Source: Candidatus Zhuqueibacterota bacterium (GTDB lineage: Bacteria > Zhuqueibacterota > Zhuqueibacteria > Residuimicrobiales > Krinioviventaceae). Taken from it: DNA of 61,265 bases. The DNA lies in the NCBI GenBank assembly GCA_016934825.1, contig JAFGSB010000033.1, positions 1 to 61,265 on the forward strand, in the 5' to 3' direction. The notes under the pieces were generated by a model. It saw only the letters and a list, made by a program, of their open reading frames with translations. It did not search any database and was not told where the DNA came from. Positions 18,381-27,200 of this stretch are shown piece after piece. The translations under genes were made by a program, and so were the position numbers. Each line of letters opens with the position of its first letter. The first letter of the stretch is position 1.

Positions 18381-19451
18381 TTACTTTGTCAGGGACATCT
18401 TTTTGGTCATTTTAAACTCATTTACCTGTATGGTATACAGATAAACACCACTGGGCACTACCGTTCCGTTTTCATCTTTACCGTCCCATTGGAAATTGTA
18501 AACTCCGGCTGTCTGTTGCGAATCAACCAGATTGCGCACCAATTGTCCTCGAATATTAAAGATCGCCAGTTTTACCTTTCCGGCATCTTTGAGTGCATAC
18601 TTGATCGAGGTAGTCGGATTAAACGGATTCGGATAGTTTTGAGAAATAAAATACTCAGTCGGTTTGGCTAAACCGATTGCTTTTCTTGCCGTGGAGAACT
18701 GAACATCTCCGGCAGTTGACACATCTGCAAGCCAGTAATAATAAACTTTGTTATCCTCAACTTGAGTATCGATCCACTTGTATTCATTACGCGACTGCGA
18801 ATTTATGGCGCCGTCTATCATTTCATCTGTCAAACGCTGTTTTTCGCCATCAATAGACTCGCATCGATATATATGAAATCCGAGATTTTCCGTTTCCGAT
18901 TGTGTTATCCATTTTAAAACAACTTTGCCCGGTTCGGTTATCGTATTGAAAAATGACAATTCCACGGGTGTACTTTGTCTTTCGACTGTCTGTACCTGGC
19001 CAAAATTATGAAATTCTATTTCACCGGATAAAACATAAATCTGAGAGTTTCCGAAAGCGTCCTGCATACCGTTTACAACCGGTGAATTCCACACCCGGAC
19101 ATAGATCTTGAGGCCGGTGACAAATATTTCATTTGAAAATGTTTTACTAAATCTACCTGCAGCGGCCAAGCCTGTCAGAGTACCGTAACCGATATAAGTG
19201 GAATCAATGATAACATCATCACCTGTTGCATTTCCCATTTCATCGGCCTGATTAATGTTCCCATCGGGACCTGTCCAGATCAACTGCACCAAATCTCCGC
19301 TGTTTGAATTACCAATTAAATATGAACCGTCAATATCCAGACAACCTTCATTTGAAACCGCTTCAAATGTTCCGGAGCTTGAAGTCGATACAATAACAAA
19401 TTGTATTAAGAGTAGTAAAGTTAATATTCCGTTCAGACGTTTGATCTTCAT
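18381..19451 (-). CDS. Secreted protein with type IX sorting domain
   Basis: About 356 residues. The ATG at 19451 has AGGAG 6 nt upstream; an earlier in-frame start at 19490 has none. A signal peptide (1-25) is followed by a Gly/Asp-rich beta domain (residues 30-165), then a fibronectin-like segment (VELSFFNTITEPGKVVLKW, ENLGFHIYR), then the type IX secretion C-terminal domain (SQNYPNPFNPTTSIKY, RGQLVRNLVD, SGVYLYTIQ, KMTKKMSLTK). It would be exported through the outer membrane and anchored or released. It is 39 nt downstream of the FN3 protein gene and probably shares its transcript. Confidence 0.82.
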   Translation of the reverse strand: MKIKRLNGILTLLLLIQFVIVSTSSSGTFEAVSNEGCLDIDGSYLIGNSNSGDLVQLIWTGPDGNINQADEMGNATGDDVIIDSTYIGYGTLTGLAAAGRFSKTFSNEIFVTGLKIYVRVWNSPVVNGMQDAFGNSQIYVLSGEIEFHNFGQVQTVERQSTPVELSFFNTITEPGKVVLKWITQSETENLGFHIYRCESIDGEKQRLTDEMIDGAINSQSRNEYKWIDTQVEDNKVYYYWLADVSTAGDVQFSTARKAIGLAKPTEYFISQNYPNPFNPTTSIKYALKDAGKVKLAIFNIRGQLVRNLVDSQQTAGVYNFQWDGKDENGTVVPSGVYLYTIQVNEFKMTKKMSLTK

Positions 19452-19490
19452 TATAATCTCCTGTGATAAAATCTCAATTTCCCGTATCAA

Positions 19491-20780
19491 TTAATTAGGG
19501 TTAGGAAATTGCCAGGTTTTATTAGGATTGTCACTCTTAATCATAATAATATAACCGTGGCCTGCCTTGAAGGCAATGCTTGACAGAGCGTCACCACGCT
19601 CATTCACCCACTCACCATCCCAACTCGTGCCAGAGCCACTCACAAGCCAGGCCACATTAAATTGGTTAATTCCTTTCCATTGCATTACTTTGTCGGCGGT
19701 AGAACCACAGATACCGCCGGTAATCGCACCGCTTTGTCCGAGATTGCTTTCAGCTAACGTTACATCAACCGGAAAACATGAGCCGATAAAATTCGGTCCC
19801 GGATTCAAAGTGAACGTACGATTTTCTTCATTACAAACTTTTCCCGTTACAGTAACAACCGAATCCGGCAGAGGATTAATTACTTCAATCCAGAATGAAG
19901 TATTCGGATTGAGTCTAATTGTAGATTCCATATCGCCGGTTTTACGCAGCCATTTTCCTTCATAAGAGCTTGTTGTACCCTCTACCAGCCATGCCATGGT
20001 ATAACCATTCCCGTTCCAGACATGCACTTTATCCGAACGACTTGAGAAACTGCTGCCGGTGAGTTGTGTCCCCAGAACTCCCGATAGAGACGAGTCCGCC
20101 GGAATAAGAGGCAGAGAAACCAGATTTTTACCGGTCTGTAGTTTAATATTGAACGCGCCTATTGTTTCAAATGTAAACAAATCATTCGTACCGGACTTTG
20201 CTTTGACTATATAATAACGGCCTTGTCCCGGGGTTTTCGCAAATGTATTGTCCGAATATTGCGTTTGGGTAACCGTAGTTAAAGGAGTCTGCGGGGTGAA
20301 AAACGGATTTGACTCAGCATAAATCTCATAAGAATCCGCGTTTGTCACCGGATCCCATGTAATATTAATTCCGTTTGTTGTTTCGGAAAAAGTTGCCTCT
20401 GTCCTTCTGCTTGAAGCGACTGCGCTTGCTTCGGCCGACGGATCGCTTTCGTTACCAGCCCAGTCATAGGCTGTTACGACAACATAATATGTCTGCCCTA
20501 TTACCAGATTCCCGATTATATATTGTGTTGTATCACCAACGTCATACGAGTTCCAATTAGTGCGATCTCCTGAAGTTGTACCACAATATACCTTATATCC
20601 CGCCAAATCACTCTCCACATTCGGATTCCACGTCGCAATAAGTGAACCCGATGAAAAAGCCGTGCTTATTGATAAACATGTGATAAGTGATATTAAAGTA
20701 CAATTTTTAATTAATAAAGTTGATACGCGACTGGTTTTAAGAGGAAATACTTTTTTCACCGCGCGGAAAGTTGCAATCAT
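19491..20780 (-). CDS. Secreted FN3 protein with two C-terminal repeats
   Basis: 429 residues. A long N-region (1-24) precedes a signal helix (about 25-44). Two fibronectin III-like domains follow (IATWNPNVESDLAGYKVYCG and ITWDPVTNADSYEIYAE). The C-terminal 200 residues are two copies of an 80-90 residue module, each with a LVSLP/FIGSC opening, SDKVHVWNG..YTMAWLV / ADKVMQWKG..FNVAWLV, G.W....GD...SI and a final FWIEV/GYIIMI strand. There is no type IX C-terminal domain, unlike its operon neighbour. GAGGAG lies 8 nt upstream of the ATG. Function unknown; surface adhesion or matrix role is plausible. Confidence 0.7.
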   Translation of the reverse strand: MIATFRAVKKVFPLKTSRVSTLLIKNCTLISLITCLSISTAFSSGSLIATWNPNVESDLAGYKVYCGTTSGDRTNWNSYDVGDTTQYIIGNLVIGQTYYVVVTAYDWAGNESDPSAEASAVASSRRTEATFSETTNGINITWDPVTNADSYEIYAESNPFFTPQTPLTTVTQTQYSDNTFAKTPGQGRYYIVKAKSGTNDLFTFETIGAFNIKLQTGKNLVSLPLIPADSSLSGVLGTQLTGSSFSSRSDKVHVWNGNGYTMAWLVEGTTSSYEGKWLRKTGDMESTIRLNPNTSFWIEVINPLPDSVVTVTGKVCNEENRTFTLNPGPNFIGSCFPVDVTLAESNLGQSGAITGGICGSTADKVMQWKGINQFNVAWLVSGSGTSWDGEWVNERGDALSSIAFKAGHGYIIMIKSDNPNKTWQFPNPN

Positions 20781-21519
20781 TATGACTCTCCTCTTTCAAT
20801 ATTTATCATATATAATCAAATTTTTTCCCATGCCCTACAAAAGAGCTCTGTAAATATTTATTTATCTATTCTGTCTTAAGCAGAGTTTATGCCAAAAGAC
20901 AAATTATTTTATCAAAAATAATTAAAAAAAATGACTTATTGTAAATATATATTTTTATTGATAATACACTATATGCAAATGGATTGTATTTTTTCAATTT
21001 GGATTAAAAATTTAATATTGCAATCATTCTCATTTACTAAATGGTTATTGAAAGGGACAGATATGAAATACTGTTGACACTATGCCCCAACGACTTTACT
21101 GAAACCTGTGAGTGTTGTTATGTTTACATAATATCATTGGATATATCGGTCCGCTTTACATTATAAAAAATTGATTTATCCATTTTTACACTTTTAATAT
21201 TCAAAAATGTTATTAAAAAAAATAAAACTAATGTTCGTTACAGGTATATTCGCACTTGGGTCATTTTTATTATGATAAAATGGTCAAGTTGCTCAACACA
21301 AAGTGACTTGTTTTGCATGATTTAAATTTATCACCCGGCCGATTGGATTATCTTAAAAATTCGTATTTCAAAAAAGTACTTGAGGATTACAGGCAATAAA
21401 TTTTACAGGTTGTGTGAGGGAGAATAAATAAGAAATGTTACATCTAAAAAAGCAAAAAATCAGAAATGCCGGCCAATATAAAAGTGATACAATATTTACC
21501 GGCAATGATTCGTATTTTA
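20781..21519. other. 739-bp AT-rich intergenic region
   Basis: No ORF with a credible start was found. The sequence is unusually AT-rich and holds the promoter for the FN3 gene at its left end and the 3' end of the receiver gene at its right. No sigma-54 box, riboswitch or terminator with a T run could be supported. Confidence 0.4.
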
Positions 21520-21954
21520 TTATATAACCAAAGTATTAATCGCTTTTTTTTCAACGATCTTTTCTGTTGCGGAAATAATTGCCTCGGTCTCATTTTGTGA
21601 CATGGGTTTGTATGCCTGGTAAGTGATACCCAGTTCGGCGGCAATTTTTCTTATACGATGGGTAAAATCATCAGTAATCAGAATAACCGGTAAACGTGGA
21701 CGCAGCCTGCGTATTACCGGTAAAATTTCCACACCCATAACACCGGCAAGTTCAAGATCAAGGATCAATAGATCGACATCATTATCCAGTATTTCAATTA
21801 ATACACTTATACCTTTTTGTACAAATCGAACTTCATAATTTTCGCCGTTTAATCGTTGTTTCAATCCTTCGACAACGCCAAAGTCAATCGTACCGACTAC
21901 GATCAATTTCATTTTATCCGTTTTTATGTTTTTGTTCATCATCCCAACATTCAC
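21520..21954 (-). CDS. Stand-alone response-regulator receiver protein
   Basis: 144 residues, a single CheY-like domain. Beta-1 is KLIVVGTIDFG, where canonical receivers have a DD pair; only one Asp is near. The phospho-acceptor Asp is in LLILDLELAG, the Thr in VILITDD and the Lys in YKPM. So the acceptor is kept but the metal-binding acidic pair is altered. There is no output domain. The first ATG may be replaced by ATGs four or five codons later. Its own sigma-54 promoter lies 55 nt upstream, so it is probably a target of the NtrC-type activator encoded just beyond it. Confidence 0.8.
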   Translation of the reverse strand: MNVGMMNKNIKTDKMKLIVVGTIDFGVVEGLKQRLNGENYEVRFVQKGISVLIEILDNDVDLLILDLELAGVMGVEILPVIRRLRPRLPVILITDDFTHRIRKIAAELGITYQAYKPMSQNETEAIISATEKIVEKKAINTLVI

Positions 21955-22008
21955 CCTTTTTACTATATGAATAAGATTAATTATTCTTTAACTTTTCACT
22001 CAGGTCAA

Positions 22009-22028
22009 ATACAACATTCGTGCCAATT
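22009..22028 (-). promoter_or_regulatory. Sigma-54 (-24/-12) promoter
   Basis: On the minus strand the sequence reads AATTGGCACGAATGTTGTAT. It matches the consensus YTGGCACG-N4-TTGYW, with GG and the TTG of the -12 element at the correct spacing. Transcription would begin near 22000, leaving a leader of about 45 nt before the receiver gene at 21954. A sigma-54 activator is encoded immediately upstream (22279-23712). Confidence 0.75.
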
Positions 22029-22278
22029 GCACATACAACGGAACCAATAATATAAAATATTGTATTTTATAAATTTAGATTAATGTATATTTTTATACAT
22101 TTAAATTTTATTAATTGTTGATTTTCAATTTGTTGCAACAAAGCCACTGCAAACAACCAAAATCAATTATAAATAATTGTTTTTATTGCAGAAAAAAGTA
22201 TCCGCGCAGAAAAATATGTTTGTCCCCCGGAATGGGCAAATCCCCCGTAACAGAGTCGATGTATTATTCTATAATAAA
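22029..22278. other. Region upstream of the sigma-54 promoter
   Basis: AT-rich. It contains a perfect 12-bp palindrome TTGTTGCAACAA (22131-22142), about 110 bp upstream of the -24 box, at a distance typical for an enhancer site of an NtrC-type activator. That role is inference; only one copy was seen. Confidence 0.35.
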
Positions 22279-23712
22279 CTACTCGTTATCAAAATCTTCT
22301 TTTACGCCGCGAAATTTTATATTTCTTGATTCAATTAATCTGTAAATGGTTTTCCTGTTCAACCCGGCGGCGTCTGCCACTTTGGTTATATTGTTATTAT
22401 ATTTTTCCAACAGGTTTTCTATATACTGTTTTTCAAAAGCTTCGGTAATCCGGGCTTTGGATGTTTTAAAATCGAGCTCTTCGTTTGTATCGACATAAAC
22501 ACGCTTGGTTGTGGGACGAATTTTTTCCGGTAAATCTTCGGGACGCAATTCCGGCCTGGTGGCCAGGGCCAGCATTCTTTCAATAACTCCCTGCAACTGG
22601 CGGACATTGCCCGGCCAATCGTATTCCTGCAGTAATAATAACGTTTCACTGGAAATTTTTTCAACTTCGACAACGCCAATATTTCTGTACTTTTTAAGAA
22701 AATGATACGCCAAAACCGGAATATCTTCCCTTCTTTCCCGCAACGGCGGAATATGTACATGAATAACATTGAGCCGGTAATACAGGTCTTCACGCAATTT
22801 ATTCATTTTAACCAGTTCTTCAGGATCACAGTTTGTCGCACTGACAATACGGACATCGATTTCCCTCTCCTTAACACTGCCCAGTCGTCTGACCTTACGC
22901 TCCTGAATGACCCGCAGTAATTTGTGCTGCATTTCATTGCTTACTTCGCCGATCTCGTCCAGTAAAATTGTGCCTTTGTCCGCTGCTTCAAACAGACCGG
23001 GTTTATCGGTTATAGCGCCTGTGTAAGCACCTTTTACATGCCCGAACAACTCACCTTCAAGCAAGTTATCCGGTAGAGTTCCAACCGCCACAGGGACAAA
23101 TGATTCGTTTTTCCTCGGGCTGTGATAATGAAGTCCGCGGGCTATAACTTCCTTGCCGGTGCCGGTTTCGCCGGTAATTAAAATCGTTGCGTTGGTCATA
23201 GCCACTCTTTTTACTGTTTCAAATACATTTCGTATGGACTGGCTTGTACCAACCGCACCATAAAAACTGCCGTCATCGGTCAGATCCACCCGGCTTCGCA
23301 GAAAGGCATTTTCTCTCTGAATTTTGGCAAATTTAAACGCACGGTCAATAGGTACCAGAATATCATGATGGGTTTGAACTTTTTGAATAAAATCAAACGC
23401 TCCTTTTTTAAAAGCATCAACTGCGGCAGGTACGTTACCATAAGCGGTATATAAAATCACGATGAGATCGGGATCGATTTTTTTCGCTTCTTCCAAAATT
23501 TCTATACCGGACGACTCGCTTTCCATTTTCAAATCCGTCAGCACAACCAGCGGTTGTTCTGATTTTATTATATTAATCCCCGCCGCGGTACTTGGAGCCG
23601 TTAAACAATCATACTTTGTATTTTTTAATAAAGATACAATAGAATCTAAAACTGTCTTATCATCATCAATTATTAAAATTTTATTGGAATCTAAATTATT
23701 TAATTCATTCAT
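22279..23712 (-). CDS. Sigma-54-dependent response regulator, NtrC/PrsR type
   Basis: 477 residues. The receiver (12-125) has KILIIDDDKTVLDSI, phospho-acceptor in VLTDLKM and Thr in ILYTAYG. The AAA+ domain (150-380) has Walker A GETGTGKE, the sigma-54 contact loop GAYTGA (usual GAFTGA with Tyr), Walker B GTILLDEIGE and the sensor WPGNVRQL. The Fis-type HTH is near 430-470 (NNITKVADAAGLNRKTIYRL). It is the third gene of an operon with two histidine kinases. AGAGGA lies 9 nt before the ATG. The most direct target visible is the -24/-12 promoter at 22010. Confidence 0.93.
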   Translation of the reverse strand: MNELNNLDSNKILIIDDDKTVLDSIVSLLKNTKYDCLTAPSTAAGINIIKSEQPLVVLTDLKMESESSGIEILEEAKKIDPDLIVILYTAYGNVPAAVDAFKKGAFDFIQKVQTHHDILVPIDRAFKFAKIQRENAFLRSRVDLTDDGSFYGAVGTSQSIRNVFETVKRVAMTNATILITGETGTGKEVIARGLHYHSPRKNESFVPVAVGTLPDNLLEGELFGHVKGAYTGAITDKPGLFEAADKGTILLDEIGEVSNEMQHKLLRVIQERKVRRLGSVKEREIDVRIVSATNCDPEELVKMNKLREDLYYRLNVIHVHIPPLRERREDIPVLAYHFLKKYRNIGVVEVEKISSETLLLLQEYDWPGNVRQLQGVIERMLALATRPELRPEDLPEKIRPTTKRVYVDTNEELDFKTSKARITEAFEKQYIENLLEKYNNNITKVADAAGLNRKTIYRLIESRNIKFRGVKEDFDNE

Positions 23713-23733
23713 AAGTCATATCCTCTTCAAACT

Positions 23734-24813
23734 TTATTCTTGTTGTTGAGCGATGGGTAACAATATTAATACAGTGGTTCCGCTATTTGGTTTACTGCTG
23801 ATTTCTATACTGCCGTTATGATTGGCAATAATCCCATAACTGATAGACAACCCTAATCCCGAATGATTTTCATCCTTGGTTTTAAAGAACGGGTCAAAGA
23901 CCTGTTCGATATACTCCTCCTCAATACCAACGCCGGTATCTTTTAAAATAATATTAATATAATCTGATGAAAGTTTATCAACTGTTGTTGTGATTGAAAA
24001 TATTCCACATGACGGCATGGCCTCCAGCGCGTTGCGGATGATATTAATAATACATTGTTCCAGGGTGATTTCGCTTCCGAGCACGGGGGGTATTTCCGGG
24101 TCCAAAGATATTTTGTATTCAATATTTCTCCGACTTAATAATAACCTTGACAGTTCAATCGATTTTTCCACAATATCATTAATATCTAAAATTCGGAAAC
24201 TGGTTTCCGATTCTTTACTAAATGAAACCAAAGCGTTTGTAATGACGGACATGGAATATATCTGTTCCTGTACCAGTTCCAATTCACCTCTTACGCGCGC
24301 TATATTTTCAGCATCAATATTGTTTATCAGTAAACTGCCGATCCGGTTAAGAACTGCGGCCAAAGGATTGTTCAATTTATGAGCGACCTGCGCAGCTAAT
24401 AGTGAAATATTGGTCATTTTTTCATGCAAAAGGTCATGATGTTGACGGCGTTTTTGCAGGGTAAGATCTTTTATCGTGAATACAACACCGGAAATTTTTG
24501 AATCTTTGACGAGGGGCTCCGTAGTAATCGAAAACCAGAAATTTATATTATTGTACGGTATGGATATTTCAACAGTTTCGGTTTTCCCGTTTTCAACTGC
24601 CTGAAGACAAAGTTTAATTATTTTGTCATCACAAAACTGGTCCGATATCTCCCGAATTGACTTGTTTTTTGCGATTTTACCGGAAAAGTCCTTTTGATGA
24701 TCCAGATAACCCGTAAAATCATTGATAATCAGGTTACGGTCAAGCTGAATAACAAGTTTCTGGGGTTCTGTAATATTTTCTGAATTTTTCATAGAGCCAG
24801 AAATATCCTTCAT
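23734..24813 (-). CDS. Soluble PAS-histidine kinase
   Basis: 359 residues, no membrane helix. A PAS-like domain covers about 20-120 (FWFSITTEPLVKDSKISGVV). The phospho-acceptor box is AAQVAHKLNNPLAAVLNRI (His near 145). The ATPase domain has N-box NIIRNALEAMPS, G1 DTGVGIEEEYIEQVFDPFFK and G2 GLGLSISYGII. It belongs to the NtrB/PrsK-like group that pairs with NtrC-type regulators, and its partner is the next gene, 21 nt downstream. It lies 54 nt after a second kinase of the same layout. No extracytoplasmic sensor is present, so the signal is internal. Confidence 0.9.
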   Translation of the reverse strand: MKDISGSMKNSENITEPQKLVIQLDRNLIINDFTGYLDHQKDFSGKIAKNKSIREISDQFCDDKIIKLCLQAVENGKTETVEISIPYNNINFWFSITTEPLVKDSKISGVVFTIKDLTLQKRRQHHDLLHEKMTNISLLAAQVAHKLNNPLAAVLNRIGSLLINNIDAENIARVRGELELVQEQIYSMSVITNALVSFSKESETSFRILDINDIVEKSIELSRLLLSRRNIEYKISLDPEIPPVLGSEITLEQCIINIIRNALEAMPSCGIFSITTTVDKLSSDYINIILKDTGVGIEEEYIEQVFDPFFKTKDENHSGLGLSISYGIIANHNGSIEISSKPNSGTTVLILLPIAQQQE

Positions 24814-24867
24814 TTTAATTCTTGATTACACACCAAGTTGTTTTAAAACATTAAATGGAATCACTGC

Positions 24868-26019
24868 TCATATTTTTTCTTCTGTATCCTTCGGTTTGGG
24901 CAAAATGATCGAAACTTCAGTACCGCGCCCTGTCTGGCTTTCAATATTGATCATTCCGTTGTGATTTAAAACAGCCGCATAGGCAATTGTCAGACCCAGG
25001 CCCGCGCCTTTTACCCCCTGTTTGGTCGTATAAAACGGATCAAAAACTTTGACCATATTTTCTTTTGTCATTCCAGATCCGGTGTCTTTTACTTTTATTA
25101 TATAACGGCCGTTATTTTCATTTACATAGTCCAATTGAATAAATACCTCCCCCTTTTCGCCTGCGGCTTCGAAAGCGTTTTTTACAATTTCACTGACTGC
25201 CCGTTCCAGCCTGATCTCATTACATTTTAAAGGAGGACAGTCCCGGGCAATTGTTTTTTGCGCATGAACATTTTTATAAGGCCGTTGAAATTCAACGATC
25301 ATCACGGCTCTGTTAACAATTTCAGACAAATTACACAGTTTCGGTTCTTCTTTTGAATGTATTTGTAAAGCACCGATATTATCGATAATAGAATAAATTC
25401 TACCGGCCTGATTTTGAACCAAAGTAATTTCTTCCTTTAAATCAATATTACCTTCCTCAAGCTCACTTTCAATATCCTGCGTCTGTAAAAAGTCCATCCG
25501 TGTCATAATAACGGAAAGAGGATTATTAATATCATGGGCAACTTTACCGGAAAAACTACTGAGCATCTGAAATTTATCCTGCAACGATTCATCCAGACTT
25601 AAATTTTCGCTAATTTCCAACTTTTTGGACACGATTAATACTGCATCAATTCCGGCATTTTTATCAAGGCGTATGATATGATATTGTACCCAGTTCATAT
25701 CACGGGTACTGTCTTTGACCTTTAAACTTTTTATAAAACCATCAGTACCGGAAATGGCGTCATGGATTGTGTTTCGCACCTGTGCCTGATCATAATTCGG
25801 CATCGTCTTGAATAAATTTTGACCAACCGGATTTTCTCCCAGGATATCCTTTAAAGCCTGGTTACAATTCAATATATTGAAATCAAAATCAATCACGACG
25901 ACATTGTAAGGGAATGCATTGATAATTTCTGACAACAGACTGTTCAAAGCCGATAATTGAGAGGTATGCTGCTGGAGATCGGAGATCACCTGTTCATTAT
26001 TTTGATTTTGCTTAGGCAT
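24868..26019 (-). CDS. Soluble PAS-histidine kinase, first gene of the sensory operon
   Basis: About 383 residues, no membrane helix. A short coiled coil (5-35) leads to a PAS domain (INAFPYNVVVIDFDFNILNC onward). The acceptor box is SFSGKVAHDINNPLSVIMTR, with N-box EIVKNAFEAAGEKGE, G1 DTGSGMTKENMVKVFDPFY and G2 GAGLGLTIAYAAV. Closely resembles the next kinase in domain order but is not a recent duplicate. A GTG at 26031 is an alternative start; I chose the ATG at 26019. It opens the three-gene operon with the second kinase and the sigma-54 regulator. Confidence 0.88.
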   Translation of the reverse strand: MPKQNQNNEQVISDLQQHTSQLSALNSLLSEIINAFPYNVVVIDFDFNILNCNQALKDILGENPVGQNLFKTMPNYDQAQVRNTIHDAISGTDGFIKSLKVKDSTRDMNWVQYHIIRLDKNAGIDAVLIVSKKLEISENLSLDESLQDKFQMLSSFSGKVAHDINNPLSVIMTRMDFLQTQDIESELEEGNIDLKEEITLVQNQAGRIYSIIDNIGALQIHSKEEPKLCNLSEIVNRAVMIVEFQRPYKNVHAQKTIARDCPPLKCNEIRLERAVSEIVKNAFEAAGEKGEVFIQLDYVNENNGRYIIKVKDTGSGMTKENMVKVFDPFYTTKQGVKGAGLGLTIAYAAVLNHNGMINIESQTGRGTEVSIILPKPKDTEEKI

Positions 26020-26131
26020 TTTCGAAAACACACATCTTTCTTGAGATGTAATTCGTTATTTTTAATCAATATAATAACTTTGTCCAGTTTATGCAACATT
26101 TTTTTTTGAAAAATACACAACTTTTAAAACA

Positions 26132-26149
26132 TGAGACATTTTTGTCTCA
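26132..26149. promoter_or_regulatory. Palindromic operator candidate
   Basis: TGAGACA-TTTT-TGTCTCA is a perfect inverted repeat with 7-bp arms and a 4-bp centre. It lies 113 bp upstream of the kinase operon start (minus) and about 200 bp upstream of the gene at 26347 (plus), in a divergent intergenic region, so it could serve either. No factor is assigned. Confidence 0.4.
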
Positions 26150-26346
26150 AAGCTGTTCCTCTTGAAAAATTATTCATATAGCGAGTGTTTCCCCGTATCC
26201 ACATTATCCGGATACAAAGTGAGCATGTTTTCACTTGATATATATATTTCAATCCATTAAATTCATATCAAAATGTATGCTGGTTTTTGGTTGTAAGAAA
26301 TTCACAACTCAATACTTTAATTGCCGTTTATAAAGACAGGATTTTT

Positions 26347-26898
26347 ATGGGAATGTATTTTGATAAACCCGGTCCAGATAATACCGAGAATACGCTGCGA
26401 ATTGCATTTACCGAAGCTAAAAAACGAAAAATTGAAAATATCCTTTTGGCTTCTACAACAGGTGAAACTGCGGGGAAAGCCCTGGAATATTATCAAAAGT
26501 CAAATGTCCGGCTGATCGTTGTGACCCATAATTATGGTTTTGTAAAACCGGGTGAACAGCAATTTTCGCCGGCCGTACATCAAGAACTCGTTAAAGAGGG
26601 AGTGATCGTACACACGGGTACAATGGTTCTGCGTAACCAGGGTACGGCGATCCGAAAAAAATTTGGGTACTCACAGGAAGAACTGATCAATGCCGTATTG
26701 CGTATGATCGGACAGGGCGTTAAAGTGGGGATTGAAATGGCCGCCATGGCGTGCGACGCCGGGCTTGTCCCGCCGCAGGATGTGATCACCATTGCCGGAA
26801 CCTCAAGGGGCGCCGATACGGCTCTTGTCGTTGCCGCCAATTCTTCCAACCGGTTTTTTGATATCAGAGTTCGTGAAATTCTGGCCAAACCTCGATGA
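26347..26898 (+). CDS. Stand-alone pyruvate kinase C-terminal (alpha/beta) domain protein
   Basis: 183 residues from the chosen ATG, preceded by AGGA. The opening YFDKPGPDNTENTLRIAFTE, the ILLASTTGETAGKALEY strand and the LIVVTHNYGF strand match the PK_C fold found as a single-domain protein in many anaerobes. Later VGIEMAAMACDAGLVP and ITIAGTSRGADTALVV complete it. There is no catalytic barrel. A TTG at 26287 would add 20 poorly conserved residues. Function is unknown; the domain binds effectors in pyruvate kinase. Its stop overlaps the ylxR start by four nucleotides (ATGA), so the two are translated together. Confidence 0.82.
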   Translation: MGMYFDKPGPDNTENTLRIAFTEAKKRKIENILLASTTGETAGKALEYYQKSNVRLIVVTHNYGFVKPGEQQFSPAVHQELVKEGVIVHTGTMVLRNQGTAIRKKFGYSQEELINAVLRMIGQGVKVGIEMAAMACDAGLVPPQDVITIAGTSRGADTALVVAANSSNRFFDIRVREILAKPR

Positions 26899-27200
26899 AA
26901 AAAAATACAACACCCCAAAATGTTTCCCGTCCCGTGCGGACATGTATCGGCTGCCTGACGAAAAAAAATAAATCCGGGCTGTTCCGGTTTGTCTTGCTTG
27001 CCGACGGTTCCGTTACCCTTGACAGGGAACAAAAGCATCCCGGCAGGGGTGCATATGTATGCCCTGATCTGAACTGCCTGGAAATCGCCATAAAGAAAAA
27101 TCAATTCGCCCGGGTATTCAGACAAAAAATTTTAAATAGCTCTTTAAAATTATTAAAAACAGAATTTACGGAATGCCTGAAAACAAAATCCGAACTTTGA
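26895..27200 (+). CDS. ylxR: YlxR/RnpM family RNA-binding protein
   Basis: 101 residues. The signature PVRTCIGC..K..KSGLFRFV and GRGAYVCPD.NCLEIA is that of YlxR (DUF448), which in Bacillus binds RNase P RNA. It has a basic surface and no other domain. Its start overlaps the previous stop by four nucleotides and its end overlaps ylxQ by 28 nt. In most bacteria this pair lies between nusA and infB; here it does not. Confidence 0.92.
   Translation: MKKNTTPQNVSRPVRTCIGCLTKKNKSGLFRFVLLADGSVTLDREQKHPGRGAYVCPDLNCLEIAIKKNQFARVFRQKILNSSLKLLKTEFTECLKTKSEL

Noticed and set aside
21060-21330. TGGTCAAGTTGC as a -24/-12 box
   Set aside because: The spacing between GG and GC is 7 rather than 10 bases.
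26580-27125. Minus-strand 181-residue ORF
   Set aside because: Antisense to the PK_C and ylxR genes, both with clear family motifs.
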